A stretch of 64,000 nucleotides of DNA from Daphnia pulex (GCF_021134715.1 NC_060024.1:62001-126000); one strand, 5' to 3'; numbered from the stretch's first letter, positions 21,890 to 33,015 are shown. Numbers and translations are program-made. Notes: generated from the letters alone by a model not told the origin.

Positions 21890-22070
21890 TAATCATTTTA
21901 TATATGTTTATTCCTAGTCCTTTGGAAAATACAATGCATTAAACTTTTTTATCAGTTATTTTCCTGAGCTTGATCTTTTAACCTCTAGTGTCATATATTT
22001 GAAGCGATCAACTTTTTCTCTCTTTCTAAACCCCTATTGTGATGTATTTTGTACCGAAAGATAATTTTTA
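21890..22070 (+). other. 3' tail of family B LINE copy 2
   Basis: Non-coding sequence similar to 5895-6065, including an ATACAATGCATTAAA block, a CTTGATCTTTTA block and the CCCCTATTGTGATG end. It marks the 3' limit of the element. Confidence 0.5.
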
Positions 22071-22079
22071 CCAACCGAT

Positions 22080-22870
22080 TGATGCTCTACTCTGGTGATT
22101 TTGGAACCTCTGGTCTATACCGTGAGTAATTTTAGTGTTCCTTCTACACTAGTACGCGATTCCTAGGTCCCTAATTTCCACCGGATGTACCACCATGACT
22201 AATTCGCCACACTGATCTACAACTTCTCCTCATCACTCGATGTCCTGTTGGCCGTCCCTAGGATCCACTTCTGATAATGCTGCGGTACACCTGGGATTTT
22301 GAGGACTATTCTCACTCCTTACCTAGAAATGTAAGTGTTCCTTCTATATCAAGGTGATTACTTATACCCAACACTAACATTGGAAAACGCACCATGACGT
22401 CTACTTCTCACCACAAGTAACCAAGTGGCTCTTTTTTTTATCTTGATTATTTTTTTATTGGTTGTCCCTACTACACCGGCGCGTTAAAAAGTTCCTAAAA
22501 CCATCACCAGCTGTACCACCATGACTAATCTTTACCCTGATGGCTTCTTGTTGCTTAATGTCCATTGTCTCTCTATCGTACATTTGATATATCTTTACGC
22601 GTATGCTTGATTTTAGTGACATGATTGTAACATTGCGGAGAAAATTTTTTTGCCTCTCAATACTATTCTTAAACTTTACAACTATACGATAAAATTTACT
22701 TTTTTCTTATTACTCTTTTTGCGTAGACATGTTTAGCTCTTGTGCCCCCTGATCTCGCCTAAACTGTCGATTTCATTCTTCACCAAATGTTCAGTCATTT
22801 GGTGACTCATTTTCTTTGGCAAAGCAATCCCTGTGCGTGTTAACATTTCAATGTCAAAACTATTTAATCT
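22080..22870. repeat. Degenerate internal repeats, no gene
   Basis: The phrase TGTACCACCATGACTAAT occurs near 22187 and again near 22513. AGTGTTCCTTCTA occurs near 22133 and 22331, and TTGGCCGTCCCTA near 22249 has the variant TTGGTTGTCCCTA near 22461. The pattern suggests two or three degenerate copies of a unit of about 200-330 bp. I see no coding potential. Confidence 0.4.
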
Positions 22871-22884
22871 GTTCTTATGAGCTA

Positions 22885-23100
22885 AATATGTGATACGAGT
22901 TCAAATGGACCCCAGAATATTAAACTGATATTTGGCATATGGGGGGAATACAGTGCTTGCGGTATTGCAGTACCTCCAGGATCGGCTCACCCTCTGCTAT
23001 GACGGAGACAATTTTAATGAAATTGAATTTTCTTTTCATTGAGTTAACAAGAAGGCTTACTCTGTGTAGAGTCCAGCAGTCGAGACCCTAACCCCCCCCC
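22885..23100 (+). mobile_element. Short family B LINE fragment (copy 3)
   Basis: It follows 4005-4270 closely at nucleotide level: TTCAAATGGACCCCAGAA, TTAAAC, GGCATA(T/C)GG(G/T)GGGAAT, GTATTGCAG, and GATCGGCT(C/A)ACCCTCT. The reading frame is lost. It ends at an 11-base C run (23092-23102). Confidence 0.6.
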
Positions 23101-23118
23101 CCTCCCTGGCAGGTAAAT

Positions 23119-23382
23119 TTGACTGTGCTGCTATTTTCGGCGAGCTCCGAAAGAATTGCTTTACTTGGCGGTACGGGTGGTATGGTTCAAAACGTGAAGG
23201 AGAAGTACTACTGGGAAATGCTTCCGGAGCTCACCGAAAGGAGCAGCGGATGTATGGTCATTTTAGTATTTTCACCCAAAACAAATTGTCAAATGCGATT
23301 TTGTTTAATGAGTTTTCTTTATAACAATGTTTTCTTACTCTGTGTAAAACCCGTCCAAGAAAAAATAAAGGGATCATATTAA
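23119..23382 (+). CDS. Hypothetical short ORF
   Basis: 87 codons starting MTVLLFSASSERIALLGGTG, with NVKEKYYWEMLPELTERSSG in the middle and a hydrophobic C-terminal part. No domain is recognised. It lies just right of a C run and of LINE sequence. The part up to GCMVILVF looks more protein-like than the rest. It may be chance. Confidence 0.2.
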   Translation: MTVLLFSASSERIALLGGTGGMVQNVKEKYYWEMLPELTERSSGCMVILVFSPKTNCQMRFCLMSFLYNNVFLLCVKPVQEKIKGSY

Positions 23383-24180
23383 AAAATGTGTTTAAAAATT
23401 AAATTTTTGCTAAATGGTGTCTTTTTATGAAACATCTTCTATTTTAAAAGTACAGGGTTAAAGAGAATTGCAAGATTAACTTAAGTTTAAATTTTTGTTT
23501 AATTTCAATGTAATTTAGTATTTAAAAAAAATTTAAATCTATTGAAAAATCGGTGAGCCGTCGAAAATTTCTTTGTGCGTTTTAACATGGCGCTTATGGG
23601 GAAACGAAAAGTTTTAAAATCTTTCCTATTCGTAACCTAAACGACCTAAAAATACAATCTTAGTCCTGTTAATTCATTGTTTCTTCTACTTCAAGTTTAT
23701 ATTAATTTTTTTAAGGTGGGACCGATTTTTCTGTAAGTTATTCATGTTTTTATAGACCCCCCAATCGTCAATTTCAGTTTTAGTCATCAAGACACCCGCT
23801 GAGGGGCTTAAATCAAAATTCACCTGGGAGCCCGAAGTAATAGTATATTTTTTATTTTTCATGCTAGATCACCAGAGACATACAAATACATCAACTGGAG
23901 TAAACTTATGCTTCTCTCGAGTGTCTTCACTTAAAGTAGCTATATAGGCAAATCTACTGGAGATGTCGGCTTTACTCCGAATTCCGAAAAAAGACTGACA
24001 TTGTTGCATATCAACCTAAGCGAACAGAAAAAAGAAGTAAGTATAGAAGTTGATGACAAGCCACTAGATCCAAAAATAAAGAAAATCAGCCAATGTGACA
24101 GAATTGTCAGGCAAATTTAATAGTGATGGTGTCGATAGAAAACCTATTCTAGCCAACTTATCTGTCCAGCTTTTAGGTTT
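23383..24180. other. AT-rich spacer, no gene seen
   Basis: Low-complexity AT-rich sequence with frequent stops in all frames. One feature is a short conserved-looking block at 23754-23850 (GACCCCCCAATCG, then CACCCGCTGAGGGGCTTAAA), which I cannot assign. Confidence 0.3.
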
Positions 24181-24186
24181 TTTTTC

Positions 24187-24480
24187 TTTTTTGACGGCCT
24201 TTGGAATTGGATTTTTTTCCTAAAAACAAATCAAAATCAAAATCATGAATGAAAAAAAAATTGTACATACCCCACCACTTGAAAAACCTGTTTTTTGGAC
24301 CCCAAAATTTGCAAAAAAAAAATCATGTAAAATTAACTACTGTATATTTCTTTTTGACCTTTTGACAGTAGCTATGTGTAGTTTTATGTTCTTATAAACT
24401 ATACCAAATTTCAATGAAATCGGGTAAAAACTAAATACCTCACTCGTGGTTTTTATTAGGCACCCTTCATGAAAACAGGG
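24187..24480 (+). repeat. Left inverted-repeat arm
   Basis: It starts at CGGCCTTTGGAATTGGATT and runs to GGCACCCTTCATG. The partner is at 27160-27440 on the other strand. A phrase of the type ACCAAATTTCAA...AAAAACT, common in animal repeats, also occurs at 58122-58153 in a different repeat. Confidence 0.6.
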
Positions 24481-24894
24481 AAAACAATCTTACTGACAAA
24501 CACACAAACCCAAACAATTTTGAAAGAATTAAATTTAATAGACTTGATTATGATGTGCTTAGTGACGAACTCATTGCAACATTCAAAATGTTCAAGAAAT
24601 ACGGTTTGGAGGGTTTTACAAATGAAGCAAATGTAAATGCAACGATCATATTCATTAAGTATGTAAAACACGTTTTTTTTCATTCGTGAAGTGAACAACA
24701 CGACGCTATCTATCTGCAATCAATAAGCTATTTTTAAAAACATTTTACAAGAGGTGATGATCCGCGGCTGAAATGTATTGTAGAAACTCTGTAAAATTAA
24801 TTGAAACAACGGAAGGATGAGTTAAGAGACATATGAAGCAATGATATCCCCATTTATTTATTTATTTTTTTATTATAAATTTATTTTGACCAGA

Positions 24895-25152
24895 ACATTT
24901 TCCACTGACAACATTGAAAGATTCTTCAACATTTGATCACTAGGAGGGGGATAATAAAATGGCTTGGCTTTTGCCCCTTACACAATCAACAAAATTCTAC
25001 GCAGGAACATTTGTCACAGTTCAAGTCATAGCAACGTCCCAATCAAAATCGACAAAGAGACAACGGCTAATTTACTGAATGACCTTGACGATTGGAAAAT
25101 CCCCCCTAAACGTAATAACTATAAATGTTTGTACGGAAATTGTTATGTTTAA
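24895..25152 (+). pseudogene. P-element/THAP9-type transposase, C-terminal fragment
   Basis: TRTFSTDNIERFFNI followed by a stop and SLGGG (near 24895-24950) resembles the P-transposase C-terminal signature in which L-(N/S)-Q-D-x-x-E-x-F-F is followed by G-G and N-P-T-A. MAWLFAPYTINKILRRNICH (near 24958) fits the helical stretch after it. The longer open part ends at 25150 with LLNDLDDWKIPPKRNN. Upstream at 24480-24680, FERIKFNRLDYDVLSDELIA may belong to the same protein. The match is short and the frame is broken. Confidence 0.4.
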
Positions 25153-25500
25153 ATAAATTGGAGAATTCTACACTAACGATTCTTGATGTGCAAGGCTAAC
25201 TAAAATCACATGTGAGACCCCCCCCCCCCAAAAAAAAATATCCTTACTTCACCTCACTTTACAATACCAAACTGTGTTTACTATATTATCCATTAAAAGG
25301 AACGGAAACGGCAGCTTTTGTGCGAGTGGGGAATTTATATTAAGATTTCTCGTTATGAAAGACAGCAATGCCTAAATTGCATTGAAAAACTGGAAAAAAT
25401 CAATGAAACCATTCGGCAGAAGATAAAAAATTTTTAATTGGTGTTTGAAACAGGCAATTATAAAAACAATTTAGATAGAGGAGGTTTCTTTTACTCAAGT

Positions 25501-25965
25501 TAGCGTCTTGTTTTACCGATAAGCATCTGATTATTCATTGCCATCTTCGACAATAACCATTTTCTAGCTAATTGGAAGGAAGCCTTGGCTGCAGAACTAA
25601 CCCAGAAGAAATAATCCGTGGTCACATTGGGCCAACAGAAAAACTCCGGATAATCTTCATTATCGTAGCAACAATTATCTTCACGACACGGATGGAGAGG
25701 AGCCATCAACGAATCCCCAGAAAAAAAGGTAGAAAAATAATGGGTTTCCCTTTGACCTCGTGTCCTAAATCCGGAAAATTAGCACTGTTTTATTTTTATT
25801 TTATTTTTTTATTTCATTTTGACATTTCCACTATAGCTATCATTTGTATAATTTTTTTTTAAGTTTTATGTCGTGTGCTCCTTACAATGAACTATGTTTT
25901 TGTTAGCTGAGTCATAATGAAATAAAACTTTTTTATATATTTGAAAAAAGAATGCTATCTGCATG
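25501..25965 (+). mobile_element. 5'-truncated Tx1-like LINE fragment (copy 2)
   Basis: This is clearly the same sequence as 37475-37985: GCATCTGATTATTCATTGCC, ATCTTCGACAA, LGCRTNPEEIIRGHIGPTEK in one frame, the GGAGAGGAGCCATCAACGAA block and the ATAATGAAATAAAA tail. Only the last part of the ORF and the 3' untranslated region are present, as expected from 5' truncation during target-primed insertion. Confidence 0.75.
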
Positions 25966-27159
25966 GAAAAACTTCCCAAGATAGGTGAGACTTGGAAAAT
26001 GATTCTTTTGGCATTTTTTGAAAATGAAAGTAACGTACTAGTCAGAGTCCAAGTATTGCTGGGATTTATGTTAGCATATTCAGTAGATCACATGTTTGTT
26101 TGAGCTCGGTGGTTTCACGAAAAAGATAGGTAGATTTGATTATTTCGTTAATGCTGTGGCATAACGCCAACTCACTATGGCACGGACCTACTACTGCCGA
26201 ACACTGGGAACTTTTGACTGCTAGGTTTCTCTCCTGACCCCAATGTGCTCCTCCTTAACTAACCTGCACCTTCTGGATTTCTCTAGCAGAGGTATTGCAT
26301 AAATTATCCCAGGAGTATTGAATGAACCATGCTGATTTCAAGCTTAGTTCAGGCACCTCATCAACATGAGGTTTCATGAAACAGGACTCCTAAAATCAAG
26401 CCATCAATAATTGTAATATTTTGATTCCAGTGTTGTTCTCGTTTAAAAAACGCAAAAAAAATAATCGTATTATCGAGTCTTGTTATCGATATTTTTAGAA
26501 AATACTATTGTTTTCATTAACGAAAACGAAACGAACCAAATTTTTTTTCGGTGTTTTCTACCTATATTTTTGGAAAAAAACCCACAGAGAATCCAAATTC
26601 TTGTCCACTAGCAAACACTTTGTAATCCCCAGTCGAGTAATTTCGATGAATCCCTAGTGACTTAGCAAACAATTGTGAATAAGTTCCCTAGTGAGGAATT
26701 ATGTCTTTATCCGATTTTTCATTAGCATTGATTTTCAAAAAAAGCGTGACAGGAAGCCATCTAAATTTATCTTCTTTTTGTCATAAAAAATTCATAAAAG
26801 TTGAATAAAATGGTAAGAGGCAAAATTTGGGATTAAGAAGATTATCTCTTCTGAATAAAAACAGCAATAAAATAAGTTTCGTTCTTGCATATTTCATCCA
26901 CGATAAAATTAATTACGTCAGCAAATGCAAAACTTGCACGGTAACTCGAAGGGGTAGCAATAAAACGATTCTTGGGAATCATTAAAAAGACTAAAAAACA
27001 CAAACACAATGAATATGTAAAATGCCTTAAATACAAGGCCAATACAGCACTATCAATAAGTAACCTCACATAAATTGCCTGGGCTTAACCTAAATCCATT
27101 CTCGCAGGGAGGCTCACACCCTACTGACTTAACCTTAAGTTTTCCCTCCCCCGTTTCCA
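25966..27159. other. AT-rich spacer inside the inverted-repeat element
   Basis: No convincing gene. A minus-strand ORF at 26842-27069 (MRLLIDSAVLALYLRHFTYS) and its plus-strand counterpart have no recognisable domain. Confidence 0.3.
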
Positions 27160-27440
27160 TGGAAGGTGCCAAAAAAACCGCGAGTGGGATTTAGTTTTTG
27201 TCCGATTTCATTGAAATTGTGTATAGTTTATGGGAACACTTAACTACACATTCAGTAAAAAGGCAAAAAAAAAGTTACAGAATATTTTTTTATTAATGAT
27301 TTTTAAAAGAAATTTTTGAATCCAAAAAAAAGGTTTTTCAAGTGGTGGGGTATGTAAAAATGTTTTTCTTTCATACTTTTGATTTCGATTTGTTTTTAGA
27401 AAACACAATCCAATTCCAAAGGCCGTAGAAAAACCTCAAA
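27160..27440 (-). repeat. Right inverted-repeat arm
   Basis: Inverted partner of 24187-24480, with matching blocks in the same order on the minus strand. Similarity may extend a little beyond the core into the stretch up to about 27445 (AGGTTTTT shared). Confidence 0.6.
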
Positions 27441-29625
27441 GTGGGTCAGACTACGCTGTGTCCTGATGCCAAACATTTATGTTCATTCATTAGAAGACAA
27501 CTTGTAAAGGAATAACAGTTTTGACAATCTTACAAATAGTGTTGCCGAAACTCATTTGCGAAAATCACTGCTGCGAACCAGCGTCAGCATACAAGCTGTC
27601 AGTGTAAAGGTACATCCTTGTCACTTCTCATTTTCTCTGCATTTAGGTACAAGTTGTATACTTCTATTCTGATGTATACCAAAAATTAACCACACACTGC
27701 TACACTTACATGGTCTCAGGAATATACTCTGATTATGTTCAATGTGAATAAACGCTAGCTAGTATTGTATACAGCAGAAGACAACTACTGATGTACACCT
27801 TTTATTCTCTGATACATTTTTCTTGAAACGGATCAAGTTATTATAGTCACTCCACTGCTGTTTGGCAATGAATCGAAAACTGCAAGTGCGATCAGTGATC
27901 CTCTTGATATCGTTGCAATGGATACATTTTCGTCTCCATAACATCTTTTAGTCTTTAAGTTTGAGTTATATTTTCAGTTGAGATATTCAACAGTGCTAAA
28001 TAAAAAGGCACCACGCATATACCCACATGCACATGCTGTGTAATATAGTGTAGCACCGACATTATTTATAGGATATCGTAACGATCATTTTTACCCTCCA
28101 TTTGTATTGGGATTTCTGGTGTGATTTCTTTACCCTAGGTTGCCTAATATAGTGCGTCACCTTGAGTGACCTTTCTTTTCCCCCGTTTAACCTTGTTTTC
28201 CCTTTTCGATTTCAGTTAGTGACGCTTGGGTTGTTACCCAAAGCTTTTTATTTTACCTCTAGTGTATCTTACCCTGTAGTAGTAGTGTACTACTAGTGTA
28301 GCTAGCACGTGTTTGATGTAGAAATAAATTAGGTAGGCAAAAACAGGGACGATTTATCATTTCGTGCCGTCTCTTATTTTGTGTTAAAGGGAGTCGGAAG
28401 AGTGATTAATTTCGCTTAAAATGACCTCGTTTCAAGTGTAAAGTGGTCATATGCGATTTCGAGCGTGACAATATCTTATCAGCACTCTTCAAATGATTTG
28501 ATTAGTATAACTCTTTTGGATTTCCAATTTGTGTTTCTTTATAAAATGTAAAACTTATGCACTAATTGTTAAACACTAACGGTTCCAGCAAAACAGTATA
28601 CATAAATGCATGAGGAATCAGGAGACCTTTTTGACGACAACCCAATTGAAGAAGATATTAGCAGCAATGAAAGTGATAATTAATCTCAAATAAGCTCATC
28701 GAAGAAATCTTAGGCATCAAAATTTTAAGGTACATACACCTTCAATTTAATTTTAAAAGCCTTTACTCGTAATGCAAATAATTCCTTTGCTCAGAATAAG
28801 AATGATCAACCTTTGATCAACATTCGGAATCAAAATAACCAGAGACTAGAAAATCGAACTCATTTGGTTACTGATTGACTCTGGTAGCATCGCAAAAATA
28901 AGTTTTTACTGGCAACAGCAGCTGCCGGACTCCTGTCTGTCATAAAATGACGCTGTTGTTTACTTGGTCTTGTTAGTTCGAGGCTTTCATCTTCAAATGG
29001 ATAGTAGCGTTAGTACTTAGTTCCGTAAGAGCCTATGCAGATGCGGATTGCTCCCTGCGACAACTTCGAGAATTTGGGTCTTAAATCTTTTTCTCTTGTC
29101 GTTTCTCAAAGAAATTGGCCCCCAAAATACTACAATAACAAGGTCCAATGAATGATGTTTGTTCATTTTTTTTTTCTCTGGACACATCTTACTAAGATAA
29201 CCATATGTCCAAAGAAGTTACACATGAGGTCTTCAGATGACCCTGGTGATCTATCTTTAACAAACTCTATTTATGAAAGGCGGATCACCGAAAACATTAT
29301 ACCGTGGCAATTACACGTGACGCAAAAAAAAGGAATAATTTAGGCCAGGTTTAAAACGACAGTACATTTTTCTTCGCTTCGCAACTTAATTTTAAGCAGC
29401 CGAAAAATCTTCATCCCTATTGGCGTTTTTTTGGTTGAAAACTGATAATTTACTGGTGCAAATCCGATAAATGGAGTTAATCGGTATTATTTGCCGATTT
29501 TTACCGTAAATTAACCCAGGTCTTATATTAAACCGAACGGCGAAGTTCTGTAATAAAACTGTTTTTTACGCGTCTGAAAAATTCGGGATTAACTGGTAAA
29601 ATAACCCCTATAGGTCGTAAACCTA
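27441..29625. other. Long AT-rich stretch without recognised genes
   Basis: Weak points only. A dense cluster of short direct motifs lies at 28275-28310 (GTAGTAGTAGTGTACTACTAGTGTAG). A possible ORF start at 28606 (MHEESGDLFDDNPIEEDISS) runs only 25 codons. The 63-codon ORF at 29152-29343 has no known domain. The left flank of the hAT remnant at 30.3 kb may lie here in decayed form. Confidence 0.3.
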
Positions 29626-29639
29626 ACGGACTAGTACGG

Positions 29640-30222
29640 TTTTCTTTTCGTAAGTTTTACCTTTAAACACAAATTGCCATGGAGGTGTTGGCAAGGTTTT
29701 CCAAACTCTAAATTGAAGTTTATACTACAACAGGAATAAAGAATAAAAGTCGAAAAGTCCTGGAGGTCATGAATGTATTGAAAATACTTCTCCGTTGCGG
29801 GTTTGAAAGCGATAATACCTGAATAAATTTCCGAAACTTTGTCATCAATCACGACATAAGTTTCCTCTGCGTCGGATGATTTCCGGCACTTAATAATAAC
29901 TTTCAATACAGCCTGCATTTTATTTTTATTTTTGTAGGCCAAAGACATCTGCATTCGCGGATCCTTGAGATAATGTCCGAAGGAGATGGTAGAAGGATCC
30001 GTCGGCGGGGATCGTTCTGCCATATTACACTTACCTACAATCGCAGCAACCAAATTCTGTAATTGGCTAAGGCCAACTTCCTTCACAGTTTTCCCATCAA
30101 CAAATCCTCGCCATTGATTGGTATCGCACAGCTGATCAGAGACGAACACTCGAAATATGAGTTTCATGAATTTGTTGTCAAGTGTGGCCGACTTGTACTT
30201 CAGGAAGAAGTGGCAAACCTGA
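29640..30222 (-). CDS. DUF4806-like C-terminal exon of gene A
   Basis: The open frame starts at an AG acceptor near 30222: VCHFFLKYKSATLDNKFMKL, then VSDQLCDTNQWRGFVDGKTV and GLSQLQNLVAAIVGKCNMAE. The L...W-x-G...L-x-x-I layout is that of DUF4806 as I remember it. The tail (SAETYVVIDDKVSEIYSG-like region and beyond, to 29640) has no counterpart I know. The annotated start is the splice junction. The in-frame Met at 30167 is internal. Confidence 0.4.
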
Positions 30223-30329
30223 AAATGAAAGAAAACGTTACTTTTGTAACTAAAAAGCAGTGATGCAAGTTACATACGCATTCACTGCTGAGGTCGTGCA
30301 GCCAAGAACGGTGTTAAAGGCTTCGATTT

Positions 30330-30576
30330 CTAGCAATGTTTTGCTGCAAAACAGAAGTCGACCATTTCCTTAGTAATGAATCTCGAGATTTTAAATGCCT
30401 TGATAAATATCCAAATATTAAATCACAACCTTTCCATCCAGTGCACCAGTGGAACGACTTTTTAGTATTGCTGCACTTGTATTTACCATCTAAACGTACC
30501 CAGCTAACTGACAATCGATTTGAAACTCTGTTACTTTTGAAAATTAATCTTAAATTAGACGATTTCCTCGTTTAAA
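30330..30576 (+). pseudogene. hAT transposase C-terminal dimerisation domain (frameshifted)
   Basis: CLDKYPNIKSQP in one frame, FPSSAPVERLFSIAALVFT in the next, and SKRTQLTDNRFETLLLLKIN back in the first together give the full hAT dimerisation signature (S-S-A-P-V-E-R-L-F-S...K-R-x-x-L-x-D-x-R-F-E-x-L-L-L-L-K). Two compensating frameshifts lie near 30432 and 30490. It lies on the plus strand between two exons of the minus-strand gene A, so it probably arrived by insertion. The catalytic D-D-E parts are not recognisable upstream. Confidence 0.72.
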
Positions 30577-32471
30577 TTTGTATTGTCTCCAGTGAAAAAA
30601 ATAAATTTGATTAAATTTTGATTTTGATTTACGTATTAAATAATTTTTTTTCTTTACATTTGGTTTTATTTTTTATTTGCCTAGAATTTCTGGAAATTAA
30701 TTTATGATTTTGATTCATAAATAAAAAAATCAATGATTCAGCAAAGACTGGTTTTGCACGACAGTAGGGAAAAAGCTTTTTCAAAGCCTTCTGTGTGGGC
30801 AGAAATGTGTCATTTTGCATAGTCGACTACGTTACAGTGTTCAACTTCATCAAACCGACGGTTTAATTTTACAAACTGGCTATCAAAATTTTGCCTGAAA
30901 GGGGCCAGTTGTTGCTGAATGGCACGTCCAATGACTTCCTCCATCTTTTGCACATCAACGTAATTTTTTGGTGGGGGTCTGTATGCGATTAATACTCATC
31001 AACCAACAATTCAAAGTTTACTCCGATAATTATACGTTTTCCTACCTACATTCACGAAGTCACACAAAGTTACCAAGTCGACAACGCTAATAACCTCGTT
31101 TGGTACTGGTGTTGCAGCTACTTTCACAACACTTGTAGCGGTGGCACACATCTCAGAACGGTCCTCATCGCTCTCACTCGAATTGCGATGGCCCTCACAT
31201 GATGAGTCATCCTATCCTGATTCTAGTTGTGTAAGAGATGAAAGAGACCTATTATCTTCATTTATGTGTGCAGAAAGATCATTTATTGCCGCAGAGTGTT
31301 GGCTTGGGCGTGATGGATAGTAAATGGTTGTGGAGAAGTTTTCTAAGTGTCAGCATCACTTGCTACGGAGTAATCGCCTTGGAGGCAGGGCCTGTCTTTA
31401 AGAGGCATGTTTTTGTGTCTTTTCGTCGTTACTGGCACGGTTATTGTCATTGCTAAAAAAAAGTTTAGCTCGTTAATGATTGTTCGTTATGCGGAATAAA
31501 AAAATATTCGGGACAGTATTAAAAGTGACGAGATAAAAAATGGTACCTGATAAGGCTCGTTTGTGTTGCTGGTTAATTGTCCGAGGGCTTCTCGTGGTTC
31601 CTTCTTTGGCTCGTCCCAGATTAATATCTGAGTCAACCCACATAGATATGTCTTTCTTGGAAGCTTTTACTAATCCCACTGTGAAATGAGAAACATAATA
31701 AAATAAATTCATTTGATGAAATCTGATGATCAAATAAATAACAAAGGGGTAACTTACGCAAAGTCTAACGGTATCTACATCGTACGCCATCCATGGTGTC
31801 TTCAGCCACATATTTATAGAGAAATGTTTCTCACTCCATAGTTCAGGGTTATTTATCGACAAGTTACTTTTTGGAGCATTTATTTGAAATCAGGGGACAG
31901 CCATGGTTTGAGTATAGCACTGAACACTTGAATTTTACCATCTTCGGTTGATTGAAGAGTTCTCACAACACAGAAAAATGTTTTGTCACCAAGTTTATGT
32001 TTTTCGTTTGATACGTCATCCAGATGTTCATACTGGGATAACAAATGCTCTTGGACTCTTCCACCTGCAAAAGCATCCAATTCATTGTGAACTTTCTTAC
32101 GGTTTTTCTTCGCTCTCTGAGACGTCATTGTAATGTCAAACAAAATCTCACAAAGTAACTGACAACTATACGCAAAATGATTTGAAACTTAATCTTCACT
32201 TCAATATCTAACGAATAGTAGGTGTAACACGCGGCTTTACAGTCTCAACTAATCGTAATGAAATTCGTCTGCAAATGGCCGCCAGCAATAACGTGTTGTA
32301 CACAATTTTATCGATCATGCAGCATATCAATACATTGCAGTGATGTCGTGTAATGTAAATGAAAATTCACCATGGGTAACACATAAAATAAACTTAACAA
32401 TCCAAAATGATATGCCATATCAAACATGTCCAGAACTCAGACGATAAAAAGAGTCATGGACGTTCAGGCCC

Positions 32472-32831
32472 GTGACGTTCAGGCCCGCGACATTTAGTCA
32501 GGAGTATTCAGCAGGAGTTAGCCTCGTAGGCAAACAAGAACGATGGACCAACCTGTTGCAATCGCAACAAGCAACAGGTTGGGGATTTCTGGCAGCAGCA
32601 AATTCTTTATTGCACTTGAAGCAATACAAAGATACCGCAGCCATGACTAATAGAAGGTATTCAAAACTTGCGAAAAATGTGAATGAAATGCACTTGACAG
32701 TGTTTCAAGACAAACTGACGACTACTACTGATGCCTTTATTCCCGAAAAAAATTACCGTTGCCAATGTTTTGAATTATCTTTATTTTCTTTATTTTTTTA
32801 TTACACTCTCAGTTTTCAGTGGATATTCTAA
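32472..32831 (+). CDS. Hypothetical ORF of 119 codons
   Basis: MTFRPATFSQEYSAGVSLVG, ERWTNLLQSQQATGWGFLAA, MTNRRYSKLAKNVNEMHLTV. The first 95 residues look protein-like in composition and the last 20 are hydrophobic. No domain is recognised. It starts at the repetitive left end of the outer element, so it could be a fragment of that element's own gene. Confidence 0.25.
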   Translation: MTFRPATFSQEYSAGVSLVGKQERWTNLLQSQQATGWGFLAAANSLLHLKQYKDTAAMTNRRYSKLAKNVNEMHLTVFQDKLTTTTDAFIPEKNYRCQCFELSLFSLFFYYTLSFQWIF

Positions 32832-32869
32832 CACTCTACGACGGATATTCCAGCTTAGAATTCCTTTGC

Positions 32870-33015
32870 TTAGAATAGGTCTAGAATAGGTTCAACCCTA
32901 TTCGAAAGCATCGAATACCCATAGCAGAAGCCTATGCGAATTCGATTACCCTTCGAATACCCTAGTATTCGAAGACTCGAATACCTTACCCCGTATTCGA
33001 ATAGAATATCTGTGT
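32870..33015. repeat. TTCGAATACC-type motif cluster (left)
   Basis: ATTCGAA, GAATACC and related words recur at least seven times (for example ATTCGAAAGCATCGAATACC, TTCGAATACCCTAGTATTCG). The same word appears at 38009-38030 directly right of the Tx1-like poly(A). A LINE may have inserted into a stretch of this repeat. Confidence 0.4.

Larger units (their letters stand above)
16076..22070 (+). mobile_element. R2/NeSL-like LINE, family B copy 2 (long, split by an insertion)
   Basis: Reading left to right: N-terminal Cys/His finger remnants (16180-16515), a Ser/Thr-rich region (16680-17240), reverse transcriptase (17660-18370), linker (18376-19040), then after about 2 kb of inserted sequence the endonuclease tail (21100-21505) and 3' tail (to 22070). 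It matches copy 1 from the RT domain to the 3' end. This is the only copy in the window that shows the 5' part of the family. Stops are frequent. Confidence 0.62.
24187..27440. mobile_element. Region bounded by long imperfect inverted repeats, with P-transposase-like remnant
   Basis: The sequence at 24187-24480 reappears inverted at 27160-27440. Shared blocks are CGGCCTTTGGAATTGGATT, ACATACCCCACCACTTGAAA, TTTCAATGAAATCGG, TAAAAACTAAAT and GGCACC. Arms are about 280-295 bp and imperfect. Between them are a P-element-type transposase fragment (24895-25150) and a Tx1-like LINE fragment (25501-25965). The arrangement fits an old DNA transposon with long terminal inverted repeats. Two independent insertions of one repeat in opposite orientation remain possible. 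I found no clear target duplication. Confidence 0.5.
29640..32143 (-). pseudogene. DUF4806-type multi-exon gene A (broken)
   Basis: On the minus strand the pieces run from 32143. Exon 1 is MTSQRAKKNRKKVHNELDAF to VFSAILKPWL. Next comes NNPELWSEKHFSINMWLKTP (about 31868-31757), followed by a 75-bp intron and VKASKKDISMWVDSDINLG (31681-31551). Then come an acidic exon NSSESDEDRSEMCATATSVV (about 31212-31055) and NYVDVQKMEEVIGRAIQQQL (30983-30820). The last exon (from 30222) is FVSDQLCDTNQWRGFVDGKT. The first part parallels gene C at 52.5 kb and the last exon resembles a DUF4806 domain. Frameshifts near 31880 and a hAT insertion between exons make it a pseudogene. The function of the family is unknown to me; such genes often travel with transposons. 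Confidence 0.45.

Noticed and set aside
28270..28320. Short TAGTAG/CTACTA-rich stretch considered as a microsatellite or palindrome
   Set aside because: Too short and irregular to call a repeat element.
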